From: PALSA-612 sp963791225
GTDB taxonomy: Bacteria > Actinomycetota > Thermoleophilia > Gaiellales > Gaiellaceae
Direction of reading: 5' to 3'
Assembly (NCBI GenBank): GCA_963791225.1
Contig: CAWBRV010000007.1
Span: forward strand, 322,594 to 386,593
Length of the DNA stretch: 64,000 bases
The position numbers and the translations under genes were made by a program. Positions 23,742 through 32,147 of this stretch are shown here, piece after piece (positions within the stretch are counted from its first letter, which is position 1; every line of letters begins with the position of its first letter). The notes beneath the pieces were generated by a model that had not been told where the DNA came from, did not search any database, and was given only the letters and a program-made list of their open reading frames with translations.

Positions 23742-23856
23742 GTGGCTTCTGCCACCCGACCCGGCGGCAGACGCTCGAGAGGCGGTGCCGGCTCTGAGCC
23801 GGTTCCTCTCGGCGCCGCCGGCTGTAGCAACCAAACCGTTGAAGGGAGCTGGACCC
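23742..23856 (+). promoter_or_regulatory. structured leader of rpsB
   Basis: A noncoding, strongly folded stretch before rpsB. GTGGC-TTCT-GCCAC (23742-23755) is one hairpin. CGAGAGG (23776-23782) pairs with CCTCTCG (23805-23811) and encloses CCGGCT-CTG-AGCCGG (23788-23802). TACCCT (23733-23738) could be the -10. If transcription starts further upstream, GTTGCTAC (23728-23735) and GTAGCAAC (23824-23831) could close the whole structure. GAAGGGAG (23841-23848) is the ribosome-binding site. A role in S2 autoregulation is inferred. Confidence 0.5.
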
Positions 23857-24714
23857 GTGTCCGTCGTATCCATGAAGGACCTGCTGGAGGCTGGAGTCCA
23901 CTTCGGCCACCAGACTCGTCGCTGGAATCCGAAGATGAAGCGATTCATCTTCGCCGAGCGCGGCGGGATCTACATCATCGACCTCCAGAAGACGCTCGAG
24001 CTGCTCGAGGAGTCGCACGCCTTCGTCCGCAACATCGCCGAGCGCGGCGGCAGCGTCCTCTTCGTCGGCACGAAGAAGCAGGCGCAGGACGCCGTCGAGG
24101 AGCAGGCGCTCCGCGTCGGCATGCCGTACGTCAACCATCGCTGGCTCGGCGGCCTGCTGACGAACTGGCGCACGATCTCCGAGCGCATCGAGCGGCTCCA
24201 CGAGCTCCGCCGCCTGAAGGACGAGGGACAGCTCGAGCTGCTGCCGCCCAAGGAGCGGATCACGCTCGGCGGCGAGCTCGAGAAGCTGAACGCGAACCTC
24301 GGCGGCGTCGCCGACATGCGCCGGCAGCCGGACGCCATCTTCATCGTCGACCTCCGCAAGGAGCAGCTCGCCGTCCGCGAGGCGTTCCGGCTCGGGGTGC
24401 CCGTCGTGGGCCTCGTCGACACGAACTGCGATCCGGACGAGGCCACCTACGTCATTCCCGGAAACGACGACGCGATCCGCTCGTGCTCGCTCGTCACGCG
24501 CGTGATCGCCGACGGGATCGCCGCCGGCAAGCAGAAGGTGACCGCCGAGGAGCTGCAGGCCCCGGCGGCGCCCGAGCCCGAAGCGGCGCTCGAGCCCGAA
24601 GCGGCTCCCGCCGCCGAGGCGGAGGCCCCGGCCGAGGCACCTGAGCCCGCGGCCGCCGCGGCACCCGAGGCCGAGCCACAGGCCGCTCCTGCGACGGAGG
24701 AGGTGCCCTCGTGA
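23857..24714 (+). CDS. rpsB: 30S ribosomal protein S2
   Basis: Small-subunit protein S2. MKDLLEAGVHFGHQTRRWNP, YIIDLQKTLELLEE, FVGTKKQAQDAVEEQA, NHRWLGGLLTNWRTI and VDTNCDPDEATYVIPGNDDA are diagnostic. The core ends near residue 230. The last 55 residues are an Ala/Pro/Glu tail (repeats like PEPEAALEPEAAPAAEAEA), an actinobacterial-style extension of no known role. The start is GTG 23857 with GAAGGGAG nine bases upstream. GTGA overlap leads into tsf. Confidence 0.97.
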   Translation: MSVVSMKDLLEAGVHFGHQTRRWNPKMKRFIFAERGGIYIIDLQKTLELLEESHAFVRNIAERGGSVLFVGTKKQAQDAVEEQALRVGMPYVNHRWLGGLLTNWRTISERIERLHELRRLKDEGQLELLPPKERITLGGELEKLNANLGGVADMRRQPDAIFIVDLRKEQLAVREAFRLGVPVVGLVDTNCDPDEATYVIPGNDDAIRSCSLVTRVIADGIAAGKQKVTAEELQAPAAPEPEAALEPEAAPAAEAEAPAEAPEPAAAAAPEAEPQAAPATEEVPS

Positions 24715-25508
24715 CCGAGATCCCGGCGAGCCTCGTCAAGGAGCTCCGCGAGCGCACCGGCGCGGGGATGATGGACTGCAAGCGCGCTCTGGTCGAGACC
24801 GAGGGCGACATGGACGCCGCCGTCAAGGCGATTCGCGAGAAAGGGCTCGCGCAGGCTGCGAAGAAGGCGGGCCGCGAGACGACGGAGGGCAAGGTCGTCT
24901 TCGATCTGTCCACGGAGGACGTCGGCGCGATGGTCGCCGTCGGCTGCGAGACCGAGCCCGTCTCGAACACCGCCGACTTCATGGTCTTCGCGCAACGCGT
25001 CCTCTCGGCCGTCGAGAAGCACGGGCCGAACGCCGTCGAGGAGCTCGACGGCGAGCGGGCCGAGCTGATCGCCAAGCTGGGCGAGAACGTCGTCGTGCGC
25101 GAGGCCGTCCGCTACGAGGCCGGGGGCAGCGACGACGTACTGAGCGCCTACGTCCACCCGCCGGCGAACAAGCTCGGCGTGCTCCTGCACGCCCGCGGCG
25201 ACGGCGACCAGGCGTACCGGCTCGCGATGCACATCGCCGCGTCGGCGCCGCTCTACGTCAGCCGCGGCGACGTGCCCGAGGCGGAGATCACGGCGGAGAA
25301 GGAGATCCTGGCCAAGCAGCCCGACGTGCTGGACAAGCCCGACGAGGTGCGCGAGAAGATCGTCGAGGGTCGGATCCGCAAGTGGCTCGAGGACATCGTG
25401 CTCGAGGACCAGACCTGGATCCACGACCCGAATCGTCGGGTCAGCGACGTGCTCGCCGAGTCGCAGCTCGAGGTGCTCGAGTTCCGACGCCTCTCCGTGG
25501 CAGAGTAA
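24711..25508 (+). CDS. tsf: elongation factor Ts
   Basis: Nucleotide exchange factor for EF-Tu, 265 residues. The UBA-like N-terminus VKELRERTGAGMMDCKRALV is unmistakable, followed by VAVGCETEPVSNTADFMVFA, which inserts towards EF-Tu, and the dimerisation region around LAMHIAASAPLYVSR. The end LEVLEFRRLSVAE is normal. The GTG start overlaps the rpsB stop, so synthesis is coupled to S2. Confidence 0.97.
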   Translation: MTEIPASLVKELRERTGAGMMDCKRALVETEGDMDAAVKAIREKGLAQAAKKAGRETTEGKVVFDLSTEDVGAMVAVGCETEPVSNTADFMVFAQRVLSAVEKHGPNAVEELDGERAELIAKLGENVVVREAVRYEAGGSDDVLSAYVHPPANKLGVLLHARGDGDQAYRLAMHIAASAPLYVSRGDVPEAEITAEKEILAKQPDVLDKPDEVREKIVEGRIRKWLEDIVLEDQTWIHDPNRRVSDVLAESQLEVLEFRRLSVAE

Positions 25509-25512
25509 GCGC

Positions 25513-26268
25513 GTGACGGCGAGCCCGACGCCCGCCCCGGTGCCGGCCGCGAGCTTCAAGCGCATCCTGCTGAAGCTCTCCGGCGAGGCGCTCTCCGGCG
25601 ACCGCGACTTCGGCATCGACCAGGAGCGTGTCGAGTCGATGGCGGACGAGATCGTCGGCGTCCACCGCCAGGGCGTGGAGCTTGCGATCGTCGTCGGCGG
25701 CGGGAACATCATCCGCGGCATGGACCGCGCGGCGGCCGGGATGGACCGCTCGACGGCGGACTACGCCGGCATGCTCGGGAGCGTCCTCAACGCTCTCGCG
25801 GTGCAGGACGCGCTCGAGCGGCGCGACGCGCAGACGCGCGTGCTGTCGGCGATCACCGTCGCCGAGGTGGCCGAGCCGTACATCCGCCGCCGGGCCGTGC
25901 GTCATCTCGAGAAGGGACGCATCGTCATCTTCGCCGCCGGCACCGGGAACCCGTTCTTCACGACCGACACGGCCGCGGCGCTGCGCGCGCTCGAGGTCGG
26001 CGCGGAGGCGATCCTGATGGCGAAGAACGAGGTCGAAGGCGTCTACGACGGCGACCCGCGGCTCGACCCGAACGTGAAGCTCCTGCCCAGCCTGACCCAC
26101 CTCGAGGCGATCGAGCGCGGCCTCAAGGTGATGGACACGACCGCGCTCTCCCTCTGCATGGACAACAGGCTGCCGATCTACGTCTTCGGCCTCACGGACG
26201 GGAACATCCGCCGTGTCGTCTCCGGAGAGCGGATCGGCACGATCATCTCGACCCCCGGAGGCGAGTGA
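25513..26268 (+). CDS. pyrH: uridylate kinase
   Basis: UMP kinase of the amino-acid kinase fold, 251 residues. KRILLKLSGEALSG is the phosphate-binding start; VVGGGNIIRGMDRAAAGMDR, ITVAEVAEPYIRRRAVRHLE, IFAAGTGNPFFTTDTAAAL and VEGVYDGDPRLDPNVKLLP follow the family closely. The GTG at 25513 lies four bases after the tsf stop. frr begins as a GTGA overlap. Confidence 0.97.
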   Translation: MTASPTPAPVPAASFKRILLKLSGEALSGDRDFGIDQERVESMADEIVGVHRQGVELAIVVGGGNIIRGMDRAAAGMDRSTADYAGMLGSVLNALAVQDALERRDAQTRVLSAITVAEVAEPYIRRRAVRHLEKGRIVIFAAGTGNPFFTTDTAAALRALEVGAEAILMAKNEVEGVYDGDPRLDPNVKLLPSLTHLEAIERGLKVMDTTALSLCMDNRLPIYVFGLTDGNIRRVVSGERIGTIISTPGGE

Positions 26269-26837
26269 GAGTGGCTGCCACGATCGACGAGTTCATTTCA
26301 GACGCGACCCGGCGGATGGACAAGTCCGTCGAGTCCACGCACGAGCACTTCAACTCGGTGCGCACGGGCCGCGCGTCGGCCGCGCTTCTCGACCGCATCT
26401 CGGTCGAGTACTACGGCACGCCGACCCCGCTCAAGCAGATGGCGACGATCAACGTCCCCGAGCCGCGGATGCTGACGATCCAGGCGTTCGACCCCTCCCA
26501 GATCAAGGCGATCGAGAAGGCGATCATGGAGTCCGACCTCGGCCTCCAGCCCTCGAACGACGGCAAGCTGATCCGGCTCCCGATCCCCCAGCTGACCGAG
26601 GAGCGGCGCAAGGAGCTCGTCAAGGTCACGCGGCACTACGCCGAGGAGGGGCGCGTGGCCGTCCGCAACGTGCGGCGTGACGTCATGCGGCACCTCGAGG
26701 AGCTCGTGCGGTCGGGCCAGGTCGGCGACGACGAGGAGCGGCGCGCCGAAGGCGCCGTCCAGAAGCTGACCGACGACCATGTCCACAAGATCGACGAGCT
26801 GCTGAAGCGCAAGGAAGCGGAGATCATGGAGGTCTGA
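26265..26837 (+). CDS. frr: ribosome recycling factor
   Basis: Splits post-termination ribosomes with EF-G. It has 190 residues: MDKSVESTHEHFNSVRTGRA, VEYYGTPTPLKQMATINVPE, LTIQAFDPSQIKAIEKAI and IPQLTEERRKELVKVTRHYA are diagnostic, with the long helical hairpin ending in LLKRKEAEIMEV. GTG 26265 overlaps the pyrH stop; GTG 26271 is an alternative. Confidence 0.97.
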   Translation: MRVAATIDEFISDATRRMDKSVESTHEHFNSVRTGRASAALLDRISVEYYGTPTPLKQMATINVPEPRMLTIQAFDPSQIKAIEKAIMESDLGLQPSNDGKLIRLPIPQLTEERRKELVKVTRHYAEEGRVAVRNVRRDVMRHLEELVRSGQVGDDEERRAEGAVQKLTDDHVHKIDELLKRKEAEIMEV

Positions 26838-26871
26838 GCCCGTCCTGCGGCCCTCACCCTCCCGCCCGCAC

Positions 26872-27621
26872 GTGAACTTCCTGACGCGCATCCGGTCGCT
26901 CCGTCGGCTCCGGCCGCTCCCGGAGCGGGAGTCGCCGGACGTCGCGCAGTCGGTCGCAATCATCATGGACGGCAACGGTCGCTGGGCCAAGCGGCGCCGC
27001 CTGCCGACCGCCGCCGGTCACCGGGCGGGCGCGCGCACCGTGCGCCGCATCGTCGAGGCGTCGATCGACCTCGGCATCCACGACCTGTCGATCTTCGCGT
27101 TCTCGACGGAGAACTGGTCGCGCCCGCGAGAGGAGGTCGACGCGCTGATGGAGATCTTCGCCGAGACGATCGAGCGCGAGCTGCCAGACCTGGCGGAGCA
27201 GGGCGTCCGCGTGCGGTTCATCGGCCGCCGCGACCGCGCGCCGGACGAGCTCCGCCGCCGCATGGCGGCGATGGAGGACCGCACCGAGCTGAACTCCCGG
27301 CTGAACCTATGGGTCGCGTTCGACTACGGCGGCCGTGCCGAGCTCGTCGAGGCCGCCCGCCGGATCGTCGAGAGCGGGGTGGAGGCCGACGAGATCGACG
27401 AGAACGTGTTCGCCGCCAACCTCGACGCCCCGGAGCTGCCCGACCCGGATCTGCTCATCCGCACATCCGGCGAGCTCCGCATCTCGAACTTCCTCCTCTG
27501 GCAGCTCGCGTATGCGGAGCTCGCCTTCGTCGACAAGCTCTGGCCCGACTTCGGCCCTGCCGACCTGCAGCGTGCGCTCGGCGAGTACGCGAGCCGGCGC
27601 CGGCGCTTCGGAGGCCGATGA
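26872..27621 (+). CDS. uppS: isoprenyl transferase (undecaprenyl diphosphate synthase)
   Basis: cis-Prenyltransferase making the lipid carrier for cell-wall precursors, 249 residues. IIMDGNGRWAKRR holds the catalytic Asp and the diphosphate-binding Arg. GHRAGARTVRRIVEA, LSIFAFSTENWSRP and LIRTSGELRISNFLLWQLAY, AELAFVDKLWPDF are all present. An Arg-rich N-terminal extension of about 25 residues precedes the core. The GTG start lies 34 bases after frr. ATGA overlap with cdsA. Confidence 0.96.
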   Translation: MNFLTRIRSLRRLRPLPERESPDVAQSVAIIMDGNGRWAKRRRLPTAAGHRAGARTVRRIVEASIDLGIHDLSIFAFSTENWSRPREEVDALMEIFAETIERELPDLAEQGVRVRFIGRRDRAPDELRRRMAAMEDRTELNSRLNLWVAFDYGGRAELVEAARRIVESGVEADEIDENVFAANLDAPELPDPDLLIRTSGELRISNFLLWQLAYAELAFVDKLWPDFGPADLQRALGEYASRRRRFGGR

Positions 27622-28481
27622 CCGACCACCCGCATCCCGTCCGGGCCGCGCCGCGTCCTGCACCGCGCGGCGGGTCGTCGATGACGAATCTGGCCTCGCG
27701 GCTGCTCGTCGCCGCGATCGGGCTGCCGCTCGTCATCGGCCTGGTCTGGCTCGGGCACTGGTGGTTGTTCGCACTCGTGCTCGTCGCCGGTGTGGTCGCG
27801 CTCCACGAGCTGTACACGATGACGAAACCGTTGCGGCCGATCGGAATCGCCGGCCACGCGGGCCTCGTCGGCGTCCTGATCGCGATCCAGGTGAGCACGA
27901 CGACGTGGGCGCTCGGCGCGCTTCTCGGCTCGCTCGGGCTCGCGTTCCTGCTCAAGGGCCTGGCCGGCACCAGCGGCTCGGCGACCGTGAGCGTGGCGAC
28001 GACGCTGCTCGGGCCGGCGTGGATCGGCTTCGGCCTCGGGTTTGTCCTGCTCCTGCGGGCGATCCCCGACCACGGGCGGCTCGCCTCGCTGACGCTGCTG
28101 CTCGCCGTCTTCGCCGACGACACGTTCGCCTACCTCGGCGGCCGCGCGCTCGGCCGGCACAAGCTCGCACCGGCGCTCTCGCCCGGCAAGACGCTCGAGG
28201 GCTTCGTCGTCGGGAGCATCGCCTGCATCTTCGTCACGTTCGTCGCCCTCTACCACGACAAGAACACGTATCTCTCGATCGGCCAGGCGCTGCTCCTCGG
28301 CCTCGTGATCGCCGTCGCCGCCCCGGCCGGCGACCTGTTCGAGTCGATGCTCAAGCGGGACATGGGAGCGAAGGACACCGGCAGCCTGCTCGGCGGCCAC
28401 GGCGGGATGCTCGACCGCATCGACTCGATCCTGTTCGCCTCGGTCGCGGCCTTCTACACGATCCTCGCCTACACGACATGA
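27618..28481 (+). CDS. cdsA: phosphatidate cytidylyltransferase
   Basis: CDP-diacylglycerol synthase, an integral membrane enzyme of about 287 residues with some eight hydrophobic helices. The family signature appears as SPGKTLEGFVVGS and, near the C-terminus, SMLKRDMGAKDTGSLLGGHGGMLDRIDS, with the metal-binding Asp residues. A hydrophilic Pro/Arg N-terminus of 21 residues precedes a second ATG at 27681, which may be the real start. I chose 27618 because it overlaps the uppS stop as ATGA. Confidence 0.95.
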   Translation: MTDHPHPVRAAPRPAPRGGSSMTNLASRLLVAAIGLPLVIGLVWLGHWWLFALVLVAGVVALHELYTMTKPLRPIGIAGHAGLVGVLIAIQVSTTTWALGALLGSLGLAFLLKGLAGTSGSATVSVATTLLGPAWIGFGLGFVLLLRAIPDHGRLASLTLLLAVFADDTFAYLGGRALGRHKLAPALSPGKTLEGFVVGSIACIFVTFVALYHDKNTYLSIGQALLLGLVIAVAAPAGDLFESMLKRDMGAKDTGSLLGGHGGMLDRIDSILFASVAAFYTILAYTT

Positions 28482-28487
28482 CGGTCG

Positions 28488-28493
28488 TACACT
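28488..28493 (+). promoter_or_regulatory. -10 element before dxr
   Basis: TACACT ends nine bases before ATG 28503. This suggests an internal promoter that can express dxr and downstream genes separately from cdsA. Confidence 0.35.
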
Positions 28494-28502
28494 GAGCTGC
28501 AG

Positions 28503-29564
28503 ATGAAGCGGATCGCCCTCCTGGGCGCCACCGGTTCGATCGGGAGGCAGGCGCTCGAGATCATCGACGCGCACCCCGACCTCGAGCTCGTCGCGGCGGC
28601 ATCCGGATCGCAGCCGATCGACGGGCTCGCACCGCTCACGCAGGTCGGAGGCGACCTCGTCGAGCTGCTCGAGCGAGCAGAGCCGGACGTCGTGCTGAAT
28701 GCGGTCGTCGGCTTCGCGGGCCTGCCGGCGACGCTGTGGACGCTCGAGCGCGGCGCGGATCTCGCGCTCGCGAACAAGGAGAGCCTGGTCGCCGCGGGTG
28801 CGCTCGCCCTCCGTGCCCGGGAGCGGGGGGGAGGAAATCTGCTGCCGGTCGACAGCGAGCACTCGGCGCTCTTCCAGTGCCTGGAGAACCGATCGGCGGC
28901 CGAAATCGAATCCCTGGTGCTGACCGCATCCGGTGGTCCGTTCCGGGGGCGCGTCCGCGAGGAGCTCACCGGCGTCACGCCCGAGGAGGCACTTGCCCAC
29001 CCGACCTGGAGCATGGGACCGAAGATCACGATCGACTCGGCGACGCTCGCCAACAAAGGACTCGAGCTGATCGAGGCGCATTTCCTCTTCGGCGTGCCGT
29101 ACGAGCGGATCGAGATCGTCGTCCACCCGGCCTCGGTCGTGCACTCGATCGTCCGCTTCCGCGACGGCGCCGCCCTCGCGCACATCGGCTATCCGGACAT
29201 GCGCGTGCCGATCTCGTATGCGCTCACCTATCCCGAGCGCGCCTCGACGCCCGTGCCTCCGCTCGACTTCGCATCCGGCCTCACGCTCGAGTTTCACGCG
29301 CCGGACGCCGACACGTTCCCCATGCTCACCCTGGCCCGTGAGTCCGGCCTGCGTGGGGGCACGTTCCCGTGCGCCTTCAACGCTGCCAACGAGGTGGCGG
29401 TGGCCGCCTTCCTCGCCGGACGCATCGGCTTCCTCGAGATCGCCGAGACAGTCGAGCGGACGCTCGACACCGTCTCCGGCGAGCCGGCGGCCGACCTCGA
29501 CGAGCTGACCCGGGCCGACGCCGAGGCGCGCCGCGTGGCCGAGACCGCACTGCAGCCCGCATGA
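28503..29564 (+). CDS. dxr: 1-deoxy-D-xylulose-5-phosphate reductoisomerase
   Basis: Second enzyme of the MEP isoprenoid pathway, converting DXP to MEP with NADPH. It has 353 residues. The Rossmann start is RIALLGATGSIGRQALEII; ALANKESLVAAGALAL, LPVDSEHSALFQCLE (metal-binding DSEH), TASGGPFRG, SMGPKITIDSATLANKGLELIE and CAFNAANEVAVAAFL are diagnostic. The active-site flexible loop is present (HPTWSMG). It is followed by three hairpins before rseP. Confidence 0.97.
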   Translation: MKRIALLGATGSIGRQALEIIDAHPDLELVAAASGSQPIDGLAPLTQVGGDLVELLERAEPDVVLNAVVGFAGLPATLWTLERGADLALANKESLVAAGALALRARERGGGNLLPVDSEHSALFQCLENRSAAEIESLVLTASGGPFRGRVREELTGVTPEEALAHPTWSMGPKITIDSATLANKGLELIEAHFLFGVPYERIEIVVHPASVVHSIVRFRDGAALAHIGYPDMRVPISYALTYPERASTPVPPLDFASGLTLEFHAPDADTFPMLTLARESGLRGGTFPCAFNAANEVAVAAFLAGRIGFLEIAETVERTLDTVSGEPAADLDELTRADAEARRVAETALQPA

Positions 29565-29588
29565 GCGTCGCTCGGCTTCGACTCGCTC

Positions 29589-29617
29589 CCGTGGGGGAAA
29601 CCATGTTTCCCCCACGG
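29589..29617 (+). terminator. 13-bp hairpin, GGGGAAAC palindrome family
   Basis: CCGTGGGGGAAAC (29589-29601) pairs perfectly with GTTTCCCCCACGG (29605-29617) around CAT. It lies 25 bases after the dxr stop and is followed by a second, related hairpin (29647-29666). It is a terminator or processing signal. Confidence 0.6.
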
Positions 29618-29646
29618 ACCCCCTTCTTCCAGGGGCCGGTCTTGCC

Positions 29647-29666
29647 GGGGAACCGCCCGGTTCCCC
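29647..29666 (+). repeat. second GGGGAAAC-type hairpin before rseP
   Basis: GGGGAACCG (29647-29655) and CGGTTCCCC (29658-29666) are perfect arms separated by CC. This is a shorter variant of the palindrome at 29589-29617 and suggests local duplication of the element. Confidence 0.55.
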
Positions 29667-29681
29667 TGGGACCCCTCCCTG

Positions 29682-29708
29682 CTCACAGGCCAAGGGGCGG
29701 CCTGTGAG
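29682..29708 (+). promoter_or_regulatory. hairpin enclosing the rseP ribosome-binding site and start codon
   Basis: CTCACAGGCC (29682-29691) pairs perfectly with GGCCTGTGAG (29699-29708). The loop AAGGGGC holds the Shine-Dalgarno-like AAGGGG, and the 3' arm contains the GTG start codon at 29704. Folding would block initiation at the start codon. A translational switch or thermometer-like element is inferred. Confidence 0.5.
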
Positions 29709-30909
29709 CTTCGTGATCGCCATCCTGGGGCTCGCGTTCCTGATCCTGATCCACGAGGCGGGCCACTTCTTCGCGTCGCTCGCCGTCGGGATGCGACCCA
29801 GGAAGTTCTACATCGGCTTCCCGCCCGCACTCGTCAAGGTGAGGCGGAGAGGCATCGAGTACGGCATCGGCGCGATCCCGCTCGGCGGCTACGTCCGCAT
29901 CCCCGGCATGCACCGCCCGGCTGCGAAGGACGTCGACCACGTCTTCGCCCGCGCGCTCCACGCGGCGCCGGAGCTCGTCGGGCCGGCCGAGCGGCTGAAG
30001 CGCTCGCTCGCCGCCGAGGACTTCGAGTCGGCGAAGCTCAGGCTGGCCGAGTTCCACCAGCGGGCGCTCGAGCTCGAGGTGCCGCCCGTCGAGAAGCAGG
30101 TGCAGGATCTCGAGGACGCGCTGTCGCCACAGGCGTACTGGCGTGCGCCGACCTGGAAGCGCGTGACAGCGATCGCGGCCGGGCCGTTCACGAACCTCGT
30201 CTTCGCGGTCGTCCTCTTCGCAGTCGTGTTCATGGTCGCAGGCTGGAACGCCACGAACAAGGTGGCCCTCGTGCTCAAGGACAGCCGCGCCCAGGCGGCC
30301 GGGCTCGTCGCCGGCGACCAGGTCGTCGGGATCGGCGGCCGTCCCGTCACGGCCGGTCAGATTTCGGACCGGATCTCGGCGTCGCACGGCCGCCCCGTGA
30401 CGCTGACCGTCCTCCGTAAGGGCAACCTGATCACGCTGCACCCGCAGCGTCCGCAGCTGGACACAACCGACAACCGCTACCGGCTCGGCTTCGCTCTCTC
30501 GGGCCAGCCGCTCGGGTTCGGCGCCGCGGTCTGGCAGTCGTTCAAGACCACGGGCACCGTGTCGCGGGAGACGGTGAGCGCGCTCGGCGGGCTCTTCCAC
30601 TCGAAGGACCGGAAGCAGTTCTCGAGCAGCGTCGGCATCGTCAAGAACAGCGCCGACGCGGTCCACTACGGCTGGGCGTCGTACCTGTCGATCCTCGCCT
30701 TCATCAGCCTGTCGCTCGCCCTGTTCAACCTCCTCCCGCTGCTGCCGCTCGACGGCGGCCACATCGCCTTCTCGCTGCTCGAGGGCATTCGCGGCCGCGC
30801 GATCGCCCGGGAGGTCTACGAGCGCGTCTCGGCCGTCGGGATCACCGTGTTCCTCCTGCTCTTCATCATCGGCCTCTCGAACGACGTGGGCCGCCTCGGC
30901 GGCGGCTAG
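29704..30909 (+). CDS. rseP: site-2 (RseP/RIP) metalloprotease with PDZ domain
   Basis: Membrane zinc protease of 401 residues that performs intramembrane cleavage, for example of anti-sigma factors or signal-peptide remnants. LILIHEAGHFFASL is the HExxH motif in helix 1. A PDZ domain lies around residues 190-260 (ALVLKDSRAQAAGLVAGDQV). LPLLPLDGGHIAFSLL is the second zinc-ligand motif (LDGGH) in the C-terminal membrane part. An insertion of about 65 helical residues (roughly residues 70-135) precedes the second helix. GTG 29704 lies within a perfect hairpin. Confidence 0.94.
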   Translation: MSFVIAILGLAFLILIHEAGHFFASLAVGMRPRKFYIGFPPALVKVRRRGIEYGIGAIPLGGYVRIPGMHRPAAKDVDHVFARALHAAPELVGPAERLKRSLAAEDFESAKLRLAEFHQRALELEVPPVEKQVQDLEDALSPQAYWRAPTWKRVTAIAAGPFTNLVFAVVLFAVVFMVAGWNATNKVALVLKDSRAQAAGLVAGDQVVGIGGRPVTAGQISDRISASHGRPVTLTVLRKGNLITLHPQRPQLDTTDNRYRLGFALSGQPLGFGAAVWQSFKTTGTVSRETVSALGGLFHSKDRKQFSSSVGIVKNSADAVHYGWASYLSILAFISLSLALFNLLPLLPLDGGHIAFSLLEGIRGRAIAREVYERVSAVGITVFLLLFIIGLSNDVGRLGGG

Positions 30910-30955
30910 CCCCACCATCATCAAGACCTAGCAAGGGTGGTTTCGGCGCGGCGGT

Positions 30956-30961
30956 TAAGCT
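30956..30961 (+). promoter_or_regulatory. -10 element for leaderless ispG
   Basis: TAAGCT ends seven bases before GTG 30969. The AGAAGGA between them abuts the start codon and is too close to act as a normal Shine-Dalgarno, which fits a leaderless mRNA. Confidence 0.4.
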
Positions 30962-30968
30962 AGAAGGA

Positions 30969-32129
30969 GTGGCGAGCAAGCGATCGATCACCGTCGGCGG
31001 CGTCAAGATCGGCGGCGGCGCTCCTGTCGTCGTCCAGTCGATGACGCTGACGAAGACGCACGACGTCGAGGCGACGACCGCGCAGATCGCCGCGCTCGCG
31101 TCCGCCGGCTGCGAGATCGTCCGCGTGGCCGTGCCGAAGAGCGAGGACGCCGACGCACTGCCGTTGATCGTCAGGCTGTCGCCGCTCCCGGTGATCGCGG
31201 ACATCCACTTCAACGCGTCGCTGGCCCTGCGGGCGATCGAGGGCGGCGTGGCAGCCGTCCGCATCAACCCGGGGAACATCGGCGGACCCGACAAGGTCGA
31301 GCTGGTCGTGAAGGCCGCGAAGCAGGCGGGCATCCCGATGCGGATCGGCGCCAACTCGGGCTCGCTCCCGAAGCACCTCGCGGGGCTTGCGCAGAAGGAT
31401 CAGGCCGAGGCGCTCGTGGCTGCCGCGATCGAAGAGGTCGAGCTCCTCGAGAAGCTCGGCTTCCACGACTTCAAGATCTCCGTCAAGTCGAGCCACGTGC
31501 CGACGATGATCCGCGCCTACCGGATGCTCTCCGAGAAGGTGCCCTACCCGCTCCACCTCGGCGTCACCGAGGCGGGCACGCCGTTCGCAGGTTCGATCAA
31601 GAGCGCCGTCGGCATGGGCGCGCTCCTCGTCGACGGCATCGGCGACACGATGCGCGTCTCGCTCACCGCCGATCCGGTCAGGGAGGTCGAGACCGCCTGG
31701 GAGATCCTGAAGGCGCTCGGCCTGCGCGAGCGCGGCCCGATCATGATCGCCTGCCCGTCGTGCGGCCGCGACAACGTCGGCGTCGAGAATCTCGCCGTCG
31801 TCGTCGAGGAGCGGCTCAAGGCCTATCCGCAGCACATCGAGGTCGCCGTGCTCGGCTGCGCGGTCAACGGCCCCGGCGAGGCCGGCGACGCGGACTTCGG
31901 CATCGCCGGCGGCCGCGACGTCGGGTTCGTCTACGCGCATGGCCGGGTGCTGAAGAAGGTCTCCTCGGACATCCTGATCGACGAGCTCTTCCACGAGATC
32001 GACAAGTGGATCGCGGACGGCATGCACCGGCCCAAGCGCCTGAAGATGGCCAAGCCGGCCGCACTGGCCATGGCCGAGATGTCCGAGATCCCGCTCGAGT
32101 CTCCGGCTCCGGCGCCGGTCGAAGCCTAG
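30969..32129 (+). CDS. ispG: (E)-4-hydroxy-3-methylbut-2-enyl-diphosphate synthase
   Basis: Fe-S enzyme of the MEP pathway, 386 residues, TIM barrel plus C-terminal cluster domain. VVVQSMTLTKTHDVEATTAQ, RINPGNIGGPDKVE, LHLGVTEAGTPFAGSIKSA and ACPSCGRDN with AVLGCAVNGPGEAGDADFGI provide three cysteines of the 4Fe-4S site and the conserved glutamate. The C-terminal 35 residues are an extra Ala/Pro tail. It is downstream of dxr and rseP, the classical dxr-rseP-ispG cluster. Confidence 0.97.
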   Translation: MASKRSITVGGVKIGGGAPVVVQSMTLTKTHDVEATTAQIAALASAGCEIVRVAVPKSEDADALPLIVRLSPLPVIADIHFNASLALRAIEGGVAAVRINPGNIGGPDKVELVVKAAKQAGIPMRIGANSGSLPKHLAGLAQKDQAEALVAAAIEEVELLEKLGFHDFKISVKSSHVPTMIRAYRMLSEKVPYPLHLGVTEAGTPFAGSIKSAVGMGALLVDGIGDTMRVSLTADPVREVETAWEILKALGLRERGPIMIACPSCGRDNVGVENLAVVVEERLKAYPQHIEVAVLGCAVNGPGEAGDADFGIAGGRDVGFVYAHGRVLKKVSSDILIDELFHEIDKWIADGMHRPKRLKMAKPAALAMAEMSEIPLESPAPAPVEA

Positions 32130-32147
32130 TAGCCTGCGGCGACAACG

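Noticed and set aside
23740..23856. N-terminal extension of rpsB from 23740
   Set aside because: This stretch is a folded leader with a ribosome-binding site at 23841-23848; S2 proteins do not carry such an extension.
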